Shown here piece after piece: positions 26,890 to 35,353 of a stretch of DNA of 64,000 nt. Source of the DNA: Thermomicrobium sp. 4228-Ro (GTDB taxonomy: Bacteria; Chloroflexota; Chloroflexia; Thermomicrobiales; Thermomicrobiaceae). The stretch's first letter is position 1. Each line of letters opens with the position of its first letter. Where the stretch lies: contig NZ_JAPFQM010000001.1 of the NCBI RefSeq assembly GCF_026241205.1, forward strand, positions 1,922,001 through 1,986,000, read 5' to 3'. Under the pieces are notes generated by a model. The model was not told the DNA's origin. It searched no databases and saw nothing but the letters and a program-made list of their open reading frames with translations. The position numbers and the translations under genes were made by a program.

Positions 26890-27746
26890 GGCGAGTCGGC
26901 CGGTACTGGATCGATGACCCTCGGCTCATCCAGGGACGTGACGACGTTTCGCCAGAGGGGTTCAATCCCGGCGCGCTGCGGCTGCAGTATGCACTGGAAG
27001 CACTCGAGGGCGTGGAGGGACGTGTCCTGGTTCCCGGTTGCGGTGCCGGGCGTTACGTACGAGCCCTCGAGCGTGCCCGGCCTGACCTGTGGGTCGTCGG
27101 CGGTGACTTGAGTCGGCGGGCCATTCGCGAAGCACGGGCACGCGATCCGGCTGAACACTACGTCGTGCTCGATGCCTGCCAGTTGCCGTTTCGCTCGGGC
27201 GCCTTCGACGCGGTCGTGTTCCTGGACGTGCTCGAGCATGTTCCGGTACCGGCTGCGATGATCCGCGAGTGCGTGCGTGTTTTGCGCACAGGTGGCATCC
27301 TGCACGCCTTCGTGCCGCTGGAAGCGCAACCTGGGACGTTGTACTGGTTGCTGCGAGCGAGCGAGCGCTGGCCGATCCATCGCTGGAAGCGTGACCACGT
27401 CGGGCACATCCAGCGCTTCTCGGATCTAGACATTCTGCGCCTGCTCGGTCGAGTCGGCTTGGAAGTCCGAACGCTGAACTATAGTTTCCATTTGATCGGT
27501 CAACTGCACGATCTTCTCGACTACTGGCAGCGCGAGCGTACCGCTGGGGGTTCGGGAGCACTCCCGACTTGGTTGGTACGACTCCTGGTTCGTCTCGTTT
27601 TCGTCTTCACCTGGCGGGCCGCAGCTGTGGAAGACCGGCTATACCGCGGCCGCGTGCTCGCGGCAGGTTTGCACGTGACGGCGTACAAACCAACGGACAC
27701 CGAGCAGGCCACGGTTACCGCGGGGGCGACAGTGCTGGTCGGCTAG
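26886..27746 (+). CDS. Class I SAM-dependent methyltransferase
   Basis: A 286-residue Methyltransf_11-like protein. Motif I is VLVPGCGAGRYVRALE (about residues 46-61), the acidic loop GGDLSRRAI follows, and motif IV is DAVVFLDVLEHV. The C-terminal 100 residues (RWKRDHVGHIQRFSDLDILRLL) resemble sugar- or ubiquinone-type methyltransferases. The GTG start overlaps the HAD stop by 4 bases. The substrate is unknown. Confidence 0.88.
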   Translation: MRRVGRYWIDDPRLIQGRDDVSPEGFNPGALRLQYALEALEGVEGRVLVPGCGAGRYVRALERARPDLWVVGGDLSRRAIREARARDPAEHYVVLDACQLPFRSGAFDAVVFLDVLEHVPVPAAMIRECVRVLRTGGILHAFVPLEAQPGTLYWLLRASERWPIHRWKRDHVGHIQRFSDLDILRLLGRVGLEVRTLNYSFHLIGQLHDLLDYWQRERTAGGSGALPTWLVRLLVRLVFVFTWRAAAVEDRLYRGRVLAAGLHVTAYKPTDTEQATVTAGATVLVG

Positions 27747-27764
27747 TTTCGTAGGAGGGGATCG

Positions 27765-28724
27765 ATGATCCCGATCATCGACGGACACACGGACTATTTG
27801 CTATCTCTTCTGGAAACGGGTCGCGATTTCCTCACAGAGAGTGACTGCGGTCATGTCGACCTGCCGCGGGCACGTCGCGGCCACCTCGCCGCGATGTTCA
27901 GTGCGGTCTTCATCCGTGATGCGTATCTGCCCGACCAAGCGTTGCTACGGACGATGCGAGCGGTCGACCGTCTGCTGCAGACGATCGCAGCCTCCGGTGG
28001 AGCCATGCAGCTCGTCACGACCGTCAGCGAGCTCGAACATTGCCTCCGAACCGGTACCTTCGGTGCCATCTTGCACTTCGAAGGCGCAGAGGCGATCGAT
28101 CCCGAGTTCGCGGTCCTCCGTTTGGCCTACCGGCTCGGCCTCCGCTCGCTGGGATTGACCTGGAGTCGTCCGAACATCTATGCCGAAGGAGTCGGCCCCG
28201 ACGATCGCGGTCGAGGACTGACCGATCTCGGCCGGGCACTCGTACGAGCGTGCAACGAGCTGGGCGTTTTGATCGACGTCTCGCACTTGAACGATGCCGG
28301 GTTCTGGGACGTGATCGAGCGGTCGACGCAACCGGTCGTCGCGAGTCACTCGAACTGCCGAGCCTTGTGTCCAGTGCCACGGAACTTGACTGACGAGCAG
28401 ATCCGTGCGTTGGCGGCGAAAGGTGGCCTACTCGGCATCAATTTTCATGTCGGCTTTCTCCGCCCAGGAGCCGAGCGACCGGACGAGGTGAGCCTCGGCG
28501 ACGTGATCGCTCATATCGACCACGTCGCCGAGCTCGTCGGCATCGACTACGTCGCTTTCGGCTCGGACTTCGACGGTGCGACGATGCCGCACGATCTCCC
28601 GGATGCCGCAGCAATGCCGCGTCTGGTCGAAGCTCTCTCCCGGCACGGGTACGACGACGTCGCCGTGCGCAAGATCTGCTACGAAAACTGGCTCCGCGTC
28701 TTGCGGACCGTCTGGCGGGCGTGA
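27765..28724 (+). CDS. Membrane-dipeptidase family (M19) dipeptidase
   Basis: A 319-residue amidohydrolase-fold dipeptidase. DGHTDYL at residues 6-12 supplies the first metal-binding His-x-Asp. LHFEGAEAI carries the bridging Glu, VSHLND and ASHSNCRALCPVPRNLTDEQ carry the next His residues, and FGSDFDG the terminal Asp. Members cleave dipeptides, including L-D types. AGGAGGGG lies 5 nt before ATG. There is a short gap to thrS on the opposite strand. Confidence 0.92.
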   Translation: MIPIIDGHTDYLLSLLETGRDFLTESDCGHVDLPRARRGHLAAMFSAVFIRDAYLPDQALLRTMRAVDRLLQTIAASGGAMQLVTTVSELEHCLRTGTFGAILHFEGAEAIDPEFAVLRLAYRLGLRSLGLTWSRPNIYAEGVGPDDRGRGLTDLGRALVRACNELGVLIDVSHLNDAGFWDVIERSTQPVVASHSNCRALCPVPRNLTDEQIRALAAKGGLLGINFHVGFLRPGAERPDEVSLGDVIAHIDHVAELVGIDYVAFGSDFDGATMPHDLPDAAAMPRLVEALSRHGYDDVAVRKICYENWLRVLRTVWRA

Positions 28725-28734
28725 GCCCGACCGT

Positions 28735-30525
28735 TCAGACCTCGGTGACCAGCTCGAGCGACTTGTCGGCGACGATCCGCTGCGCCATGGCCAGGAAGCG
28801 CTCGAGGGGCATCGCTCCGAGATTCTCGTTGGTGCGGAGTCGCACCGCGATGGTCTCTTCAGCTGCCTCGCGGTCTCCGACGACGAGCATGTATGGCACT
28901 TTCTGCAACTGAGCATTCCGAATCTTCGCTTGCATCCGGTCATCGCTGTCGTCGACCTCCACCCGGAGCCCTGCTTCGCGCAGGCGTTCGCGTACGCGGT
29001 AGGCGTACGGGAGGTGGCGATCGGCGATCGGGATAACGACAGCCTGCACCGGTGCCAACCAGACGGGGAATGCACCGGCGAAGTGCTCGATCAAAATGCC
29101 GATGAAGCGTTCCAGCGAGCCGTAGATGACGCGGTGGATGACCACCGGCGTCTTCTCCGTCCCGTCCCGATCGGTATAGGTACAGCCGAAGCGACGCGGC
29201 AACTGGAAATCGAGTTGGATGGTACCGGTCTGCCACTGCCGACCGAGTGCGTCCTCCATCAGGATGTCGATCTTCGGACCGTAGAACGCTCCCTCGCCTT
29301 CTCCGATGAGATAGTTTCCGGGCCCAGCATGCTCGTCGAGAATGCGTTGCAATGCCGCCTCGGCCTTGTCCCAGGTCTCTGGGTCACCCATGAAGTCGTC
29401 AGGGCGGGTCCCGAGACGCAGCGTGTACCGGAGACCGAAGATACCGTAGAACAACTGGGCGATCTCGAGAATCCGAGCAAACTCTTCTTCAATCTGCTCT
29501 TCGGTGACGAAGATATGTGCATCGTCCTGCTGGAACTTGCGAACGCGGAGAAGGCCGTGCAGCGTGCCGGAACGCTCGTACCGGTGCAGGATGTCGCAAT
29601 CGGACAGGCGCAGCGGGAGGTCACGGTAGCTGTGCTTCTTGAGGTTATAGACGACCATGGCGTTCGGACAGTTCATCGGCTTGACGCCATACACCAGATG
29701 GTCGTCGAGCTGAATGAGGAACATGTTCTCCCGGTAGTGTTCCCAGTGACCCGAAGTCTCCCAGAGGCTCTTGTCGTTGATAAGCGGGGCTGCGATCTCC
29801 TGGTAGCCACGCTTTTCATGCTCCTGTCTCCAAAAATCGAGGAGCAGGTTGAGAATCTTGAGCCCCTTGGGGAGCCAGTACGGCATACCCGGTGCGGTCG
29901 GGTCGAAGTGGAAGAGCTCGAGTTCCCGGCCCAGACGGCGATGGTCGCGCCGCTCAGCCTCTGCCAGGCGGTGGAGATAGGCCTCGAGTTGCTCGCGCGT
30001 CGGCCAAGACGTGCCGTAGATGCGCTGGAGCTGTGGGCGGCGCTCGTCGCCGCGCCAGTAGGCACCGGAGACACGAAGAAGCTTGAAGTAGCCGATTTGG
30101 GACGTGTCCCGAACATGCGGTCCTCGGCACAGATCGGTGAAGCCGTCGTGCGTGTACGTCGTGATGATCTCGTCCGGCGGGAACTCGTCGATGAGTTCCA
30201 ACTTGTAGGGTTGATCGCGAAACAACTCGCGGGCCTGCTCCCGTGTCACGATCTGCCGGATGAATGGATAGGCTGCCGCCTTGATCTCTTCCATGCGCCG
30301 CTCGATCCGCTCGAGATCTTCAGGCGTGAGCGGCCGGGGCAGGTCGAAGTCGTAGTAAAACCCATCGGCGATCGCTGGGCCGATGCCGAGTTTGGCGCCA
30401 GGGAACAGTTCGAGCACGGCCTGGGCCATCACGTGTGCGCAGGAGTGGCGCATGCGGGCGAGATCCAGCTCCTGCTCGCTCTCGGGGGCGACAGCGAGAT
30501 CCATTTCCTTCGTGACATCGCTCAT
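28735..30525 (-). CDS. thrS: Threonyl-tRNA synthetase lacking an N-terminal TGS domain
   Basis: A 596-residue class II synthetase. The editing (tRNA_SAD) domain starts almost at the N-terminus: HSCAHVMAQ gives the HxxxH zinc motif and DLCRGPH the Cys-containing second motif. The catalytic core includes MNCPNAM and motif 2 (RYERSGTLHGLLRVRKFQQDDAHIF). Motif 3 is VIYGSLERFIGILIEH. The C-terminal anticodon domain is complete. Bacterial ThrRS usually begins with a TGS domain of about 60 residues, which is missing here. ATG 30525 with AGGAGG 9 nt upstream is the clear start. Controlled by a T-box leader. Confidence 0.96.
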   Translation of the reverse strand: MSDVTKEMDLAVAPESEQELDLARMRHSCAHVMAQAVLELFPGAKLGIGPAIADGFYYDFDLPRPLTPEDLERIERRMEEIKAAAYPFIRQIVTREQARELFRDQPYKLELIDEFPPDEIITTYTHDGFTDLCRGPHVRDTSQIGYFKLLRVSGAYWRGDERRPQLQRIYGTSWPTREQLEAYLHRLAEAERRDHRRLGRELELFHFDPTAPGMPYWLPKGLKILNLLLDFWRQEHEKRGYQEIAAPLINDKSLWETSGHWEHYRENMFLIQLDDHLVYGVKPMNCPNAMVVYNLKKHSYRDLPLRLSDCDILHRYERSGTLHGLLRVRKFQQDDAHIFVTEEQIEEEFARILEIAQLFYGIFGLRYTLRLGTRPDDFMGDPETWDKAEAALQRILDEHAGPGNYLIGEGEGAFYGPKIDILMEDALGRQWQTGTIQLDFQLPRRFGCTYTDRDGTEKTPVVIHRVIYGSLERFIGILIEHFAGAFPVWLAPVQAVVIPIADRHLPYAYRVRERLREAGLRVEVDDSDDRMQAKIRNAQLQKVPYMLVVGDREAAEETIAVRLRTNENLGAMPLERFLAMAQRIVADKSLELVTEV

Positions 30526-30569
30526 GCTGTCCGACCTCCTGACTGGCTCACATCTTTCCTCGATCAAAA

Positions 30570-30602
30570 CGAAAGCCTGCCATCCGGTTGGGACGGCAGG
30601 CC
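30570..30602 (-). terminator. Attenuation terminator of the thrS T-box leader
   Basis: On the minus strand GCCTGCC and GGCAGGC enclose a partly paired stem, followed by TTTCGTTTTG. It directly follows the T-box sequence. Confidence 0.8.
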
Positions 30603-30822
30603 GAGCCTGACGCGGTTCCACCCAACTTTCCGCCGAGCAGACGCCTCAGCGGCACTCGTTGGCTCGCCCGATAACGGGGGCACCGGATTCGGTTACTCGG
30701 TTTCACCGAACCAGCTCACGGGTGGTGCGGGCGACCATCGGTTCCTAGCCGAGCTCGCAGCCAGTGACTCAGCCTCTCTGCAGGACGAGAGTCGCCGCAT
30801 GTCCCGGTCCTCGCCGTTCTCA
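30570..30822 (-). ncRNA. T-box riboswitch leader of thrS
   Basis: The minus strand has GGGTGGAACCGCG (30611-30623), the T-box sequence, just before a terminator hairpin. A CGTTATCGGG element upstream matches the conserved Stem II/III region of T-box leaders, and AGAGAGGC resembles the stem I distal loop. An ACC at 30740-30742 is a candidate threonine specifier, but pairing was not modelled. Uncharged tRNA-Thr should promote read-through into thrS. Confidence 0.92.
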
Positions 30823-30827
30823 CGAGA

Positions 30828-30857
30828 ATGGTAGACGTCGAGTGAGATCACTGTCAA
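30828..30857 (-). promoter_or_regulatory. Promoter of the thrS T-box transcript
   Basis: On the minus strand a perfect TTGACA (30852-30857) and TACCAT (30828-30833) are spaced 18 nt apart, placing the start near 30821, at the front of the T-box leader. Confidence 0.75.
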
Positions 30858-30859
30858 AT

Positions 30860-31040
30860 GCGCTCGTCCCGGTGAGCGCTCGAACGATGGAGGAGTTCCG
30901 TGTTCCGCGGACAAGTGCTGCGCCTCAACATCCCCACACAGAAGGTGCCCCTGTAGGTCTGCACCGGTCTCGTCTGGATCGACTGGCTGAACGATCCTCC
31001 GTGAGTGCAGCGATGCATGCGCTGCCGAGCGAACAGGCAC
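30860..31040. other. Gap between the thrS promoter and the tRNA-Val terminator
   Basis: About 180 bases with no gene, RNA motif or repeat that I can support. Confidence 0.5.
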
Positions 31041-31067
31041 AAAAACCCTCGCCGCACGGCGAGGGTT
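31041..31067 (-). terminator. Terminator of the tRNA-Val transcript
   Basis: On the minus strand AACCCTCGCCG and GGCGAGGGTT enclose a short loop and are followed by TTTTT. It lies 12 bases downstream of the tRNA gene. Confidence 0.9.
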
Positions 31068-31078
31068 TCGAAACCAGG

Positions 31079-31152
31079 TGGGCGGTAGTAGACTCGAACT
31101 ACTGACCTCCACGATGTCAACGTGGCGCTCTAACCAGCTGAGCTAACCGCCC
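31079..31152 (-). tRNA. tRNA-Val (anticodon GAC)
   Basis: The minus strand gives a full cloverleaf. The acceptor stem is GGGCGGT/ACCGCCC, followed by the D-arm with TAGCTCAGCTGGTTAGAGC and the anticodon stem-loop CCACG-TTGACAT-CGTGG with GAC in the anticodon position. The T-arm holds GTTCGAGTC and the discriminator base is A. No CCA is encoded. The length is 74 nt. GAC reads GUC and GUU valine codons. The gene stands alone, with its own promoter and terminator. Confidence 0.97.
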
Positions 31153-31164
31153 ACGCCGATACAG

Positions 31165-31193
31165 AGTATATCCACACGGGGGCCGAGCTGCAA
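31165..31193 (-). promoter_or_regulatory. Promoter of tRNA-Val
   Basis: On the minus strand TTGCAG (31188-31193) and TATACT (31165-31170) are spaced by 17 nt. The tRNA starts 13 bases after the -10 box. Confidence 0.75.
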
Positions 31194-31470
31194 GGAGAGC
31201 AGAGTGAGAAGGGCACGCGCGGCCGACGACCCCGTCCGCGACTTGCAGGCATCTTCCGGTCTGCTCGAGCGGCGATGCGCCTCGGTTTCTCGCACGAGCG
31301 GGCACGATTCCCGCGCATGCCGGTCCTTCGCGACGGTGCTGCGATACCGTGTGTGCACAGATCGTGCCAGGGGGCAAATCCTGGAGTGAAATCCTGATGT
31401 TGCCCGAACGAGCAGGTGACGAGATGTCCGGTTGGTTTGCCTGTGGCACGGGTTCAGCACAGTGCGTTCG
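31194..31470. other. Gap between the tRNA-Val promoter and the RNase H gene
   Basis: No ORF or structured RNA is supported here. I looked for SRP RNA, 6S RNA and riboswitch motifs and found none. Confidence 0.5.
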
Positions 31471-31890
31471 TCAATGTCCGAAGTGGCTGTATATCACCTC
31501 GCGCGGTTGCCACTGGATATCCCAGGTTGCGAAGCGACCGAGAAGCTGACGGGCGCGCTCGTGTAAGGTCCGGAGGATCGGGTTGCGCACCTTGTATGTT
31601 CCCCGGAGCTGGTTCACGATGAGTTCGGAGTCGGTGTGGACGTGCACAGCTGTCGTTTCCGGTCGAGCCCCCTGCTGCTCGAGCCTTTCGAGGAGCGTTT
31701 CCAGTGCTGTAATGAGCGTCCGGTACTCAGCTTGGTTGTTGGTGAGTTCCTGGTCGAACTCGATGCGCTGCTGTTCGACTGCACCGTTCGGGAATTCGAA
31801 GCGGAAGCTCCCGTAACCGGGTCCGGGATTGCCGAGCGATCCACCATCGAAGTAGAGAACGACACGCTCGATGGTTTCCTCCGTCTGCAC
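31471..31890 (-). CDS. RNase HI-like protein, short C-terminus
   Basis: A 139-residue RNase H fold. The first acidic residue is D15 in YFDGGSLGNPGPG, the second E55 in NNQAEYRTL and the third D87 in HTDSELIVNQL. The chain ends at IQWQPREVIYSHFGH, which aligns with the WVKGH region of E. coli RNase HI. The usual following segment with the fourth active-site Asp (ENERCDELA in E. coli) is absent, and the other two frames just past the stop show no such segment. It may be a short subfamily or a truncated enzyme. It begins 25 nt after a terminator. Confidence 0.85.
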   Translation of the reverse strand: MQTEETIERVVLYFDGGSLGNPGPGYGSFRFEFPNGAVEQQRIEFDQELTNNQAEYRTLITALETLLERLEQQGARPETTAVHVHTDSELIVNQLRGTYKVRNPILRTLHERARQLLGRFATWDIQWQPREVIYSHFGH

Positions 31891-31914
31891 GCTGCGGTCC
31901 CTCCGACATCACAG

Positions 31915-31952
31915 AAAAACGGGAGAGGCTCTGCGGACATGAACCTCTCCCG
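31915..31952 (-). terminator. Terminator after the EF-G-like gene
   Basis: On the minus strand CGGGAGAGG and CCTCTCCCG form a 9-bp stem with a 15-nt loop, followed by TTTTTC. It ends 25 bases upstream of the RNase H start, so that gene needs read-through or its own initiation. Confidence 0.8.
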
Positions 31953-31975
31953 AATCGTACCAGCAGCACGCACGC

Positions 31976-34054
31976 TCAGCTCGCCACAGCGGCGTGGCGC
32001 TCGCGCGACTCCTGGATAATGGTCTCCGCGAGGTGTTGCGGAACCGGTTGATAGTGACTGAATTCGGTGCGGAAAGTTCCGCGCCCCTGGGTGAGTGAGC
32101 GGAGTTCCGTCGCGTACCGCTGGAGTTCGGCGAGCGGCACGAGCGCCTCGATCGTCGTCCATCCGTTCTCGTTCGGCGTCATGCCGAGCACCTGTGCACG
32201 CTTGCCGTTGAGGTCACTCATCACGTCACCCGTGTACGCATCCGGGACGGTGACCTGGAGGCGCATGATCGGTTCGAGGAGGATCGGCTTGGCAGCTGCC
32301 TGGCCCTTGCGGAACGCCTGTGCTGCGGCGATCTTGAAGGACAGCTCCGAGGAATCGACCGAGTGGTAGGAACCATCGACGAGCGTCACTTTCACGTTGA
32401 CGACCGGATAGCCAGCCAGCACGCCGGCTTCCATCGCCTCCCGGACTCCTTTTTCGACGGCAGGGATGAACTGCTTCGGTACGACGCCGCCGACGATCGT
32501 CTCGTGAAACTCGAAGTCGGCATCGGGAAGCGGCTCGAGGTCGAGGAAGACGTGCCCGTACTGCCCGTGGCCACCGGTCTGCTTCTTGTGCTTGTACTCG
32601 ACCCGACGCACCGGTACCGAGATCGTCTCTCGGTACGGAATGCGCGGTAGGCTCCAGTCGACGTGAACGCCGAACTTCCGAGCCATCCGATCGAGTGCGA
32701 TCTGAATGTGACTTTCGCCGAGTCCGGAGAGGAGCGTCTCACCGGTTTGGTTCTCGCGACCGATACGCAGGGTCGGATCTTCTTCGAGGAGACGCTGCAG
32801 AGCGATGCCCATTTTGTCCAAGTCGGTCTTCGTGCGTGGACTCACGGCGACTGTAAAGACCGGTTCCGGGAACTCGATACCAGCGAGCGTGAGCGGTCGG
32901 TTGGGATCGGTCAGTGTGTCACCTGTCCGGGCGACCTGAAGTTTCGCGACGGCTCCGATGTCACCTGGTCCGATCTGACCGACCGGCGTCTGTTCTTTCC
33001 CGCGCACGACGAACAGTTGTCCGATGCGTTCGGTCTCGCCGCGTTGTGGAACGGCAGCGTGCGAATCGGTGCGCAACGTGCCAGAGTAAACGCGGAAGTA
33101 CGACAGTTTGCCGACGAAGGGATCCGCAATCGTCTTGAAGACGACCGCGGCCAACGGACCGCTCGGTTCGGGACTGAGTTCGATCTCCGAGCCATCAGGT
33201 CGTCGCGCCAGGGTCGGACCAGGCATGGGGAAGAAGTCCACGATCGCATCGAGGAGCGGTAGGACGCCTTTGAGCGAGGTCGCCGCAGTAACGAAGACCG
33301 GTACGATGCTCCCGCTGGCGATGGCTGCTCGCAGGCCAGCACGAAGCTCGTCTTCGCCGATTTCCTCTCCCTCCAGGTATCGCAGCGTCAGTTCTTCGTC
33401 GCTCTCGCAGGCTGCTTCGACGAGCTGAGTGCGGAACTCGTCGAGCATGCTGACCAGTTCGTCTGGGGCGGTTGTCGGTTCCAGCGCACCATTGTCGGAG
33501 TACAGGAAGGCGCGACCTGTCAGGACATCGACGAAGCCACGGAACGTCTTCTCCTGTCCGATCGGTAGCTGCATGGGGACGACGCGGTTTCCGAAGGTGC
33601 CGCGGGCACTCGCGAGGGCTCGTGCGAAGTTGGCGTTCTCGCGGTCCATCTTGTTGATTACGATCGCCCGAGGGAGACCGATCGTTTCCGCTAATCCCCA
33701 CACCTGCTCGGTGCCGACCTCGACACCCACCGTTGCGTCCATCAGGATGAGGGCTGCATCGACGACACGGAGGGCACTGCGGACTTCTCCAGCGAAGTCG
33801 AAGTATCCCGGAGCATCGAGCAGGTTGATTTTGTGATCGCGCCATTCGATCGGCACGATGCTGAGGAGTATCGAGATACGGCGCTTGTGCTCATCCGGGT
33901 CCCAATCGGATACCGTCGTTCCGTCCTCGACCCGGCCGAGTCGGGAAATCGCACCGGTAACGAAGAGAAACGACTCAGTCAACGAGGTCTTTCCAGCTCC
34001 ACCATGGGAAAAGAGACCGACATTCCGGATCCGTTCAGGGGTGTACTGTTTCAC
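31976..34054 (-). CDS. EF-G-like translation GTPase (EF-G2 type)
   Basis: A 692-residue protein with the full elongation-factor-G domain order. The P-loop reads SHGGAGKTSL instead of the canonical AHIDAGKTT, the mark of the EF-G-like (FusA2) group. G3 is DAPGYFDF and G4 is NKMDRE. Domains II-V follow, including the GLGESHIQIALDRM region and KHKKQTGGHGQYG of domain IV. Members may act in ribosome recycling or stress rather than standard translocation; the exact role is unknown. A canonical fusA is not in this window. Confidence 0.92.
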   Translation of the reverse strand: MKQYTPERIRNVGLFSHGGAGKTSLTESFLFVTGAISRLGRVEDGTTVSDWDPDEHKRRISILLSIVPIEWRDHKINLLDAPGYFDFAGEVRSALRVVDAALILMDATVGVEVGTEQVWGLAETIGLPRAIVINKMDRENANFARALASARGTFGNRVVPMQLPIGQEKTFRGFVDVLTGRAFLYSDNGALEPTTAPDELVSMLDEFRTQLVEAACESDEELTLRYLEGEEIGEDELRAGLRAAIASGSIVPVFVTAATSLKGVLPLLDAIVDFFPMPGPTLARRPDGSEIELSPEPSGPLAAVVFKTIADPFVGKLSYFRVYSGTLRTDSHAAVPQRGETERIGQLFVVRGKEQTPVGQIGPGDIGAVAKLQVARTGDTLTDPNRPLTLAGIEFPEPVFTVAVSPRTKTDLDKMGIALQRLLEEDPTLRIGRENQTGETLLSGLGESHIQIALDRMARKFGVHVDWSLPRIPYRETISVPVRRVEYKHKKQTGGHGQYGHVFLDLEPLPDADFEFHETIVGGVVPKQFIPAVEKGVREAMEAGVLAGYPVVNVKVTLVDGSYHSVDSSELSFKIAAAQAFRKGQAAAKPILLEPIMRLQVTVPDAYTGDVMSDLNGKRAQVLGMTPNENGWTTIEALVPLAELQRYATELRSLTQGRGTFRTEFSHYQPVPQHLAETIIQESRERHAAVAS

Positions 34055-34172
34055 GGTACCCTCCTCACTAGCCAGACCGGCGACGGGCCCCGTCGGGAGA
34101 CCGGTGGCTCGAGTCTGGACTGGCGCGAGTTCGGCGCATCCTGCACCTCAGCTCTCGGGAACTGCAGTTGAT

Positions 34173-34201
34173 AGTATAACGTCGCTGCTCGTGCGTGGCA
34201 C
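34173..34201 (-). promoter_or_regulatory. Candidate promoter of the EF-G-like gene
   Basis: On the minus strand GTGCCA (34196-34201) and TATACT (34173-34178) are spaced 17 nt apart, about 120 bases upstream of the start. Confidence 0.45.
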
Positions 34202-34228
34202 TCGACGTGAAGCCGTAGAGGGGGTCCG

Positions 34229-35353
34229 ATGACCAACGAATCAGCGTCGTCTCGAGCGGGACTCGCTGAGCGGTTGTTCGAACTGACTCGCGAACTGGCT
34301 GATCGGGACGGTGTTTCGGGTCATGAGCAAGCGGTCGTTGCTCGTCTCGTGGAACTCTTCAGGCCGTTCGCGGATAGGATCGATGTCGATTCGTTCGGGA
34401 ACGTGTTCGTACGACTCGCGACATCGGTAGACCGACCGGTCCTGATGGTGACGGCACATTCGGACGAGATCGGGCTCCTCGTGAAGGGGATCGAACCGAA
34501 CGGGTTTCTCCGCGTCGAGAAGATCGGTGGAGTTATCGAGAGCCTGCTACCCGGTCGGCACGTGCGCGTTCGCGGCCATCGCGGTGTGATCGGTGTGCGC
34601 CCCGGCCATCTCATGACGCCTGAGGAGCAGCGGAGCGTGCCGCCAGTTCGGGAGTTGTACGTGGATCTGGGGTTCGACTCGGCTGAGGAAGTGCTGGCGC
34701 TGGGCATCCAGGTGGGAGATCCGATCGCATTCGAGGAGCCGGTGGAGCGTCTGGCGAACCCGCAGCGGATCAGCGGAAAGGCGCTGGACAATCGTGTCTC
34801 CTGTGCGTTGCTGGTTGCGCTCGCTGAGCGGCTGCGTGGGGCGGAGTTGGGATGCCAGCCCGTACTGGTGGTCACGGTGCAGGAGGAGGTAGGTCTGCGT
34901 GGTGCGCAGATGGCTGCCTACCGGCTCGTGCCGGATGCCGCCATCGTGGTCGATACCGTCCCAGCCGGAGGGACGCCGGACACCGATCTCGTGCGCGACC
35001 TGGGCATTCGGATCGGTGGTGGGCCGGTCCTCGCACTCGCGAGCGGCATGGGGGGTGTGCGTGGACATCTTGCGCATCCTGGGATGCGCGATTTTCTTCT
35101 CCGAGTCGCCGAAGAGCGTGGCATTCGAGTACAGCGGGCATTGTTCCCACGCAGTACCTCCGACGTGGCTGCCGTGCACCTCCAGCGCGGAGGAATTCCG
35201 TCGATGGTCGTCAATATCCCCCGCCGGTATGCGCACAGCCCGGTCGAGACGCTCGATCTCGACGACGTCGTCGCGACGCTGGAACTCCTGGAAGCGGCGG
35301 TTCGGGCTTTCGACGCCACGGTCAGCTTCGACTTCCTCGCTGGTTATCGGTGA
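34229..35353 (+). CDS. M42-family metallo-aminopeptidase
   Basis: A 374-residue M42 (glutamyl aminopeptidase/tetrahedral aminopeptidase) protein. Metal ligands appear as TAHSDEIG (about residues 73-80), the KALDNRVSCALL Asp, the catalytic QEEVGLRGAQ Glu pair, VDTVPAG and the late RRYAHSPVE His. These enzymes form dodecamers that degrade short peptides in the cytoplasm. ATG 34229 follows GAGGGGG. It converges on coaX with a 10-base overlap. Confidence 0.93.
   Translation: MTNESASSRAGLAERLFELTRELADRDGVSGHEQAVVARLVELFRPFADRIDVDSFGNVFVRLATSVDRPVLMVTAHSDEIGLLVKGIEPNGFLRVEKIGGVIESLLPGRHVRVRGHRGVIGVRPGHLMTPEEQRSVPPVRELYVDLGFDSAEEVLALGIQVGDPIAFEEPVERLANPQRISGKALDNRVSCALLVALAERLRGAELGCQPVLVVTVQEEVGLRGAQMAAYRLVPDAAIVVDTVPAGGTPDTDLVRDLGIRIGGGPVLALASGMGGVRGHLAHPGMRDFLLRVAEERGIRVQRALFPRSTSDVAAVHLQRGGIPSMVVNIPRRYAHSPVETLDLDDVVATLELLEAAVRAFDATVSFDFLAGYR

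Noticed and set aside
28576-30834. 752-codon open frame antisense to thrS
   Set aside because: Shadow of thrS and of its T-box leader; no family resemblance.
31167-31178. DnaA-box-like TATATCCACA
   Set aside because: A single imperfect site overlapping the tRNA-Val promoter; there is no cluster or AT-rich region.
31350-31385. Sigma-54-like TGGCAC...TGCA on the minus strand
   Set aside because: The spacing and second box do not match, and no sigma-54 activator gene is nearby.
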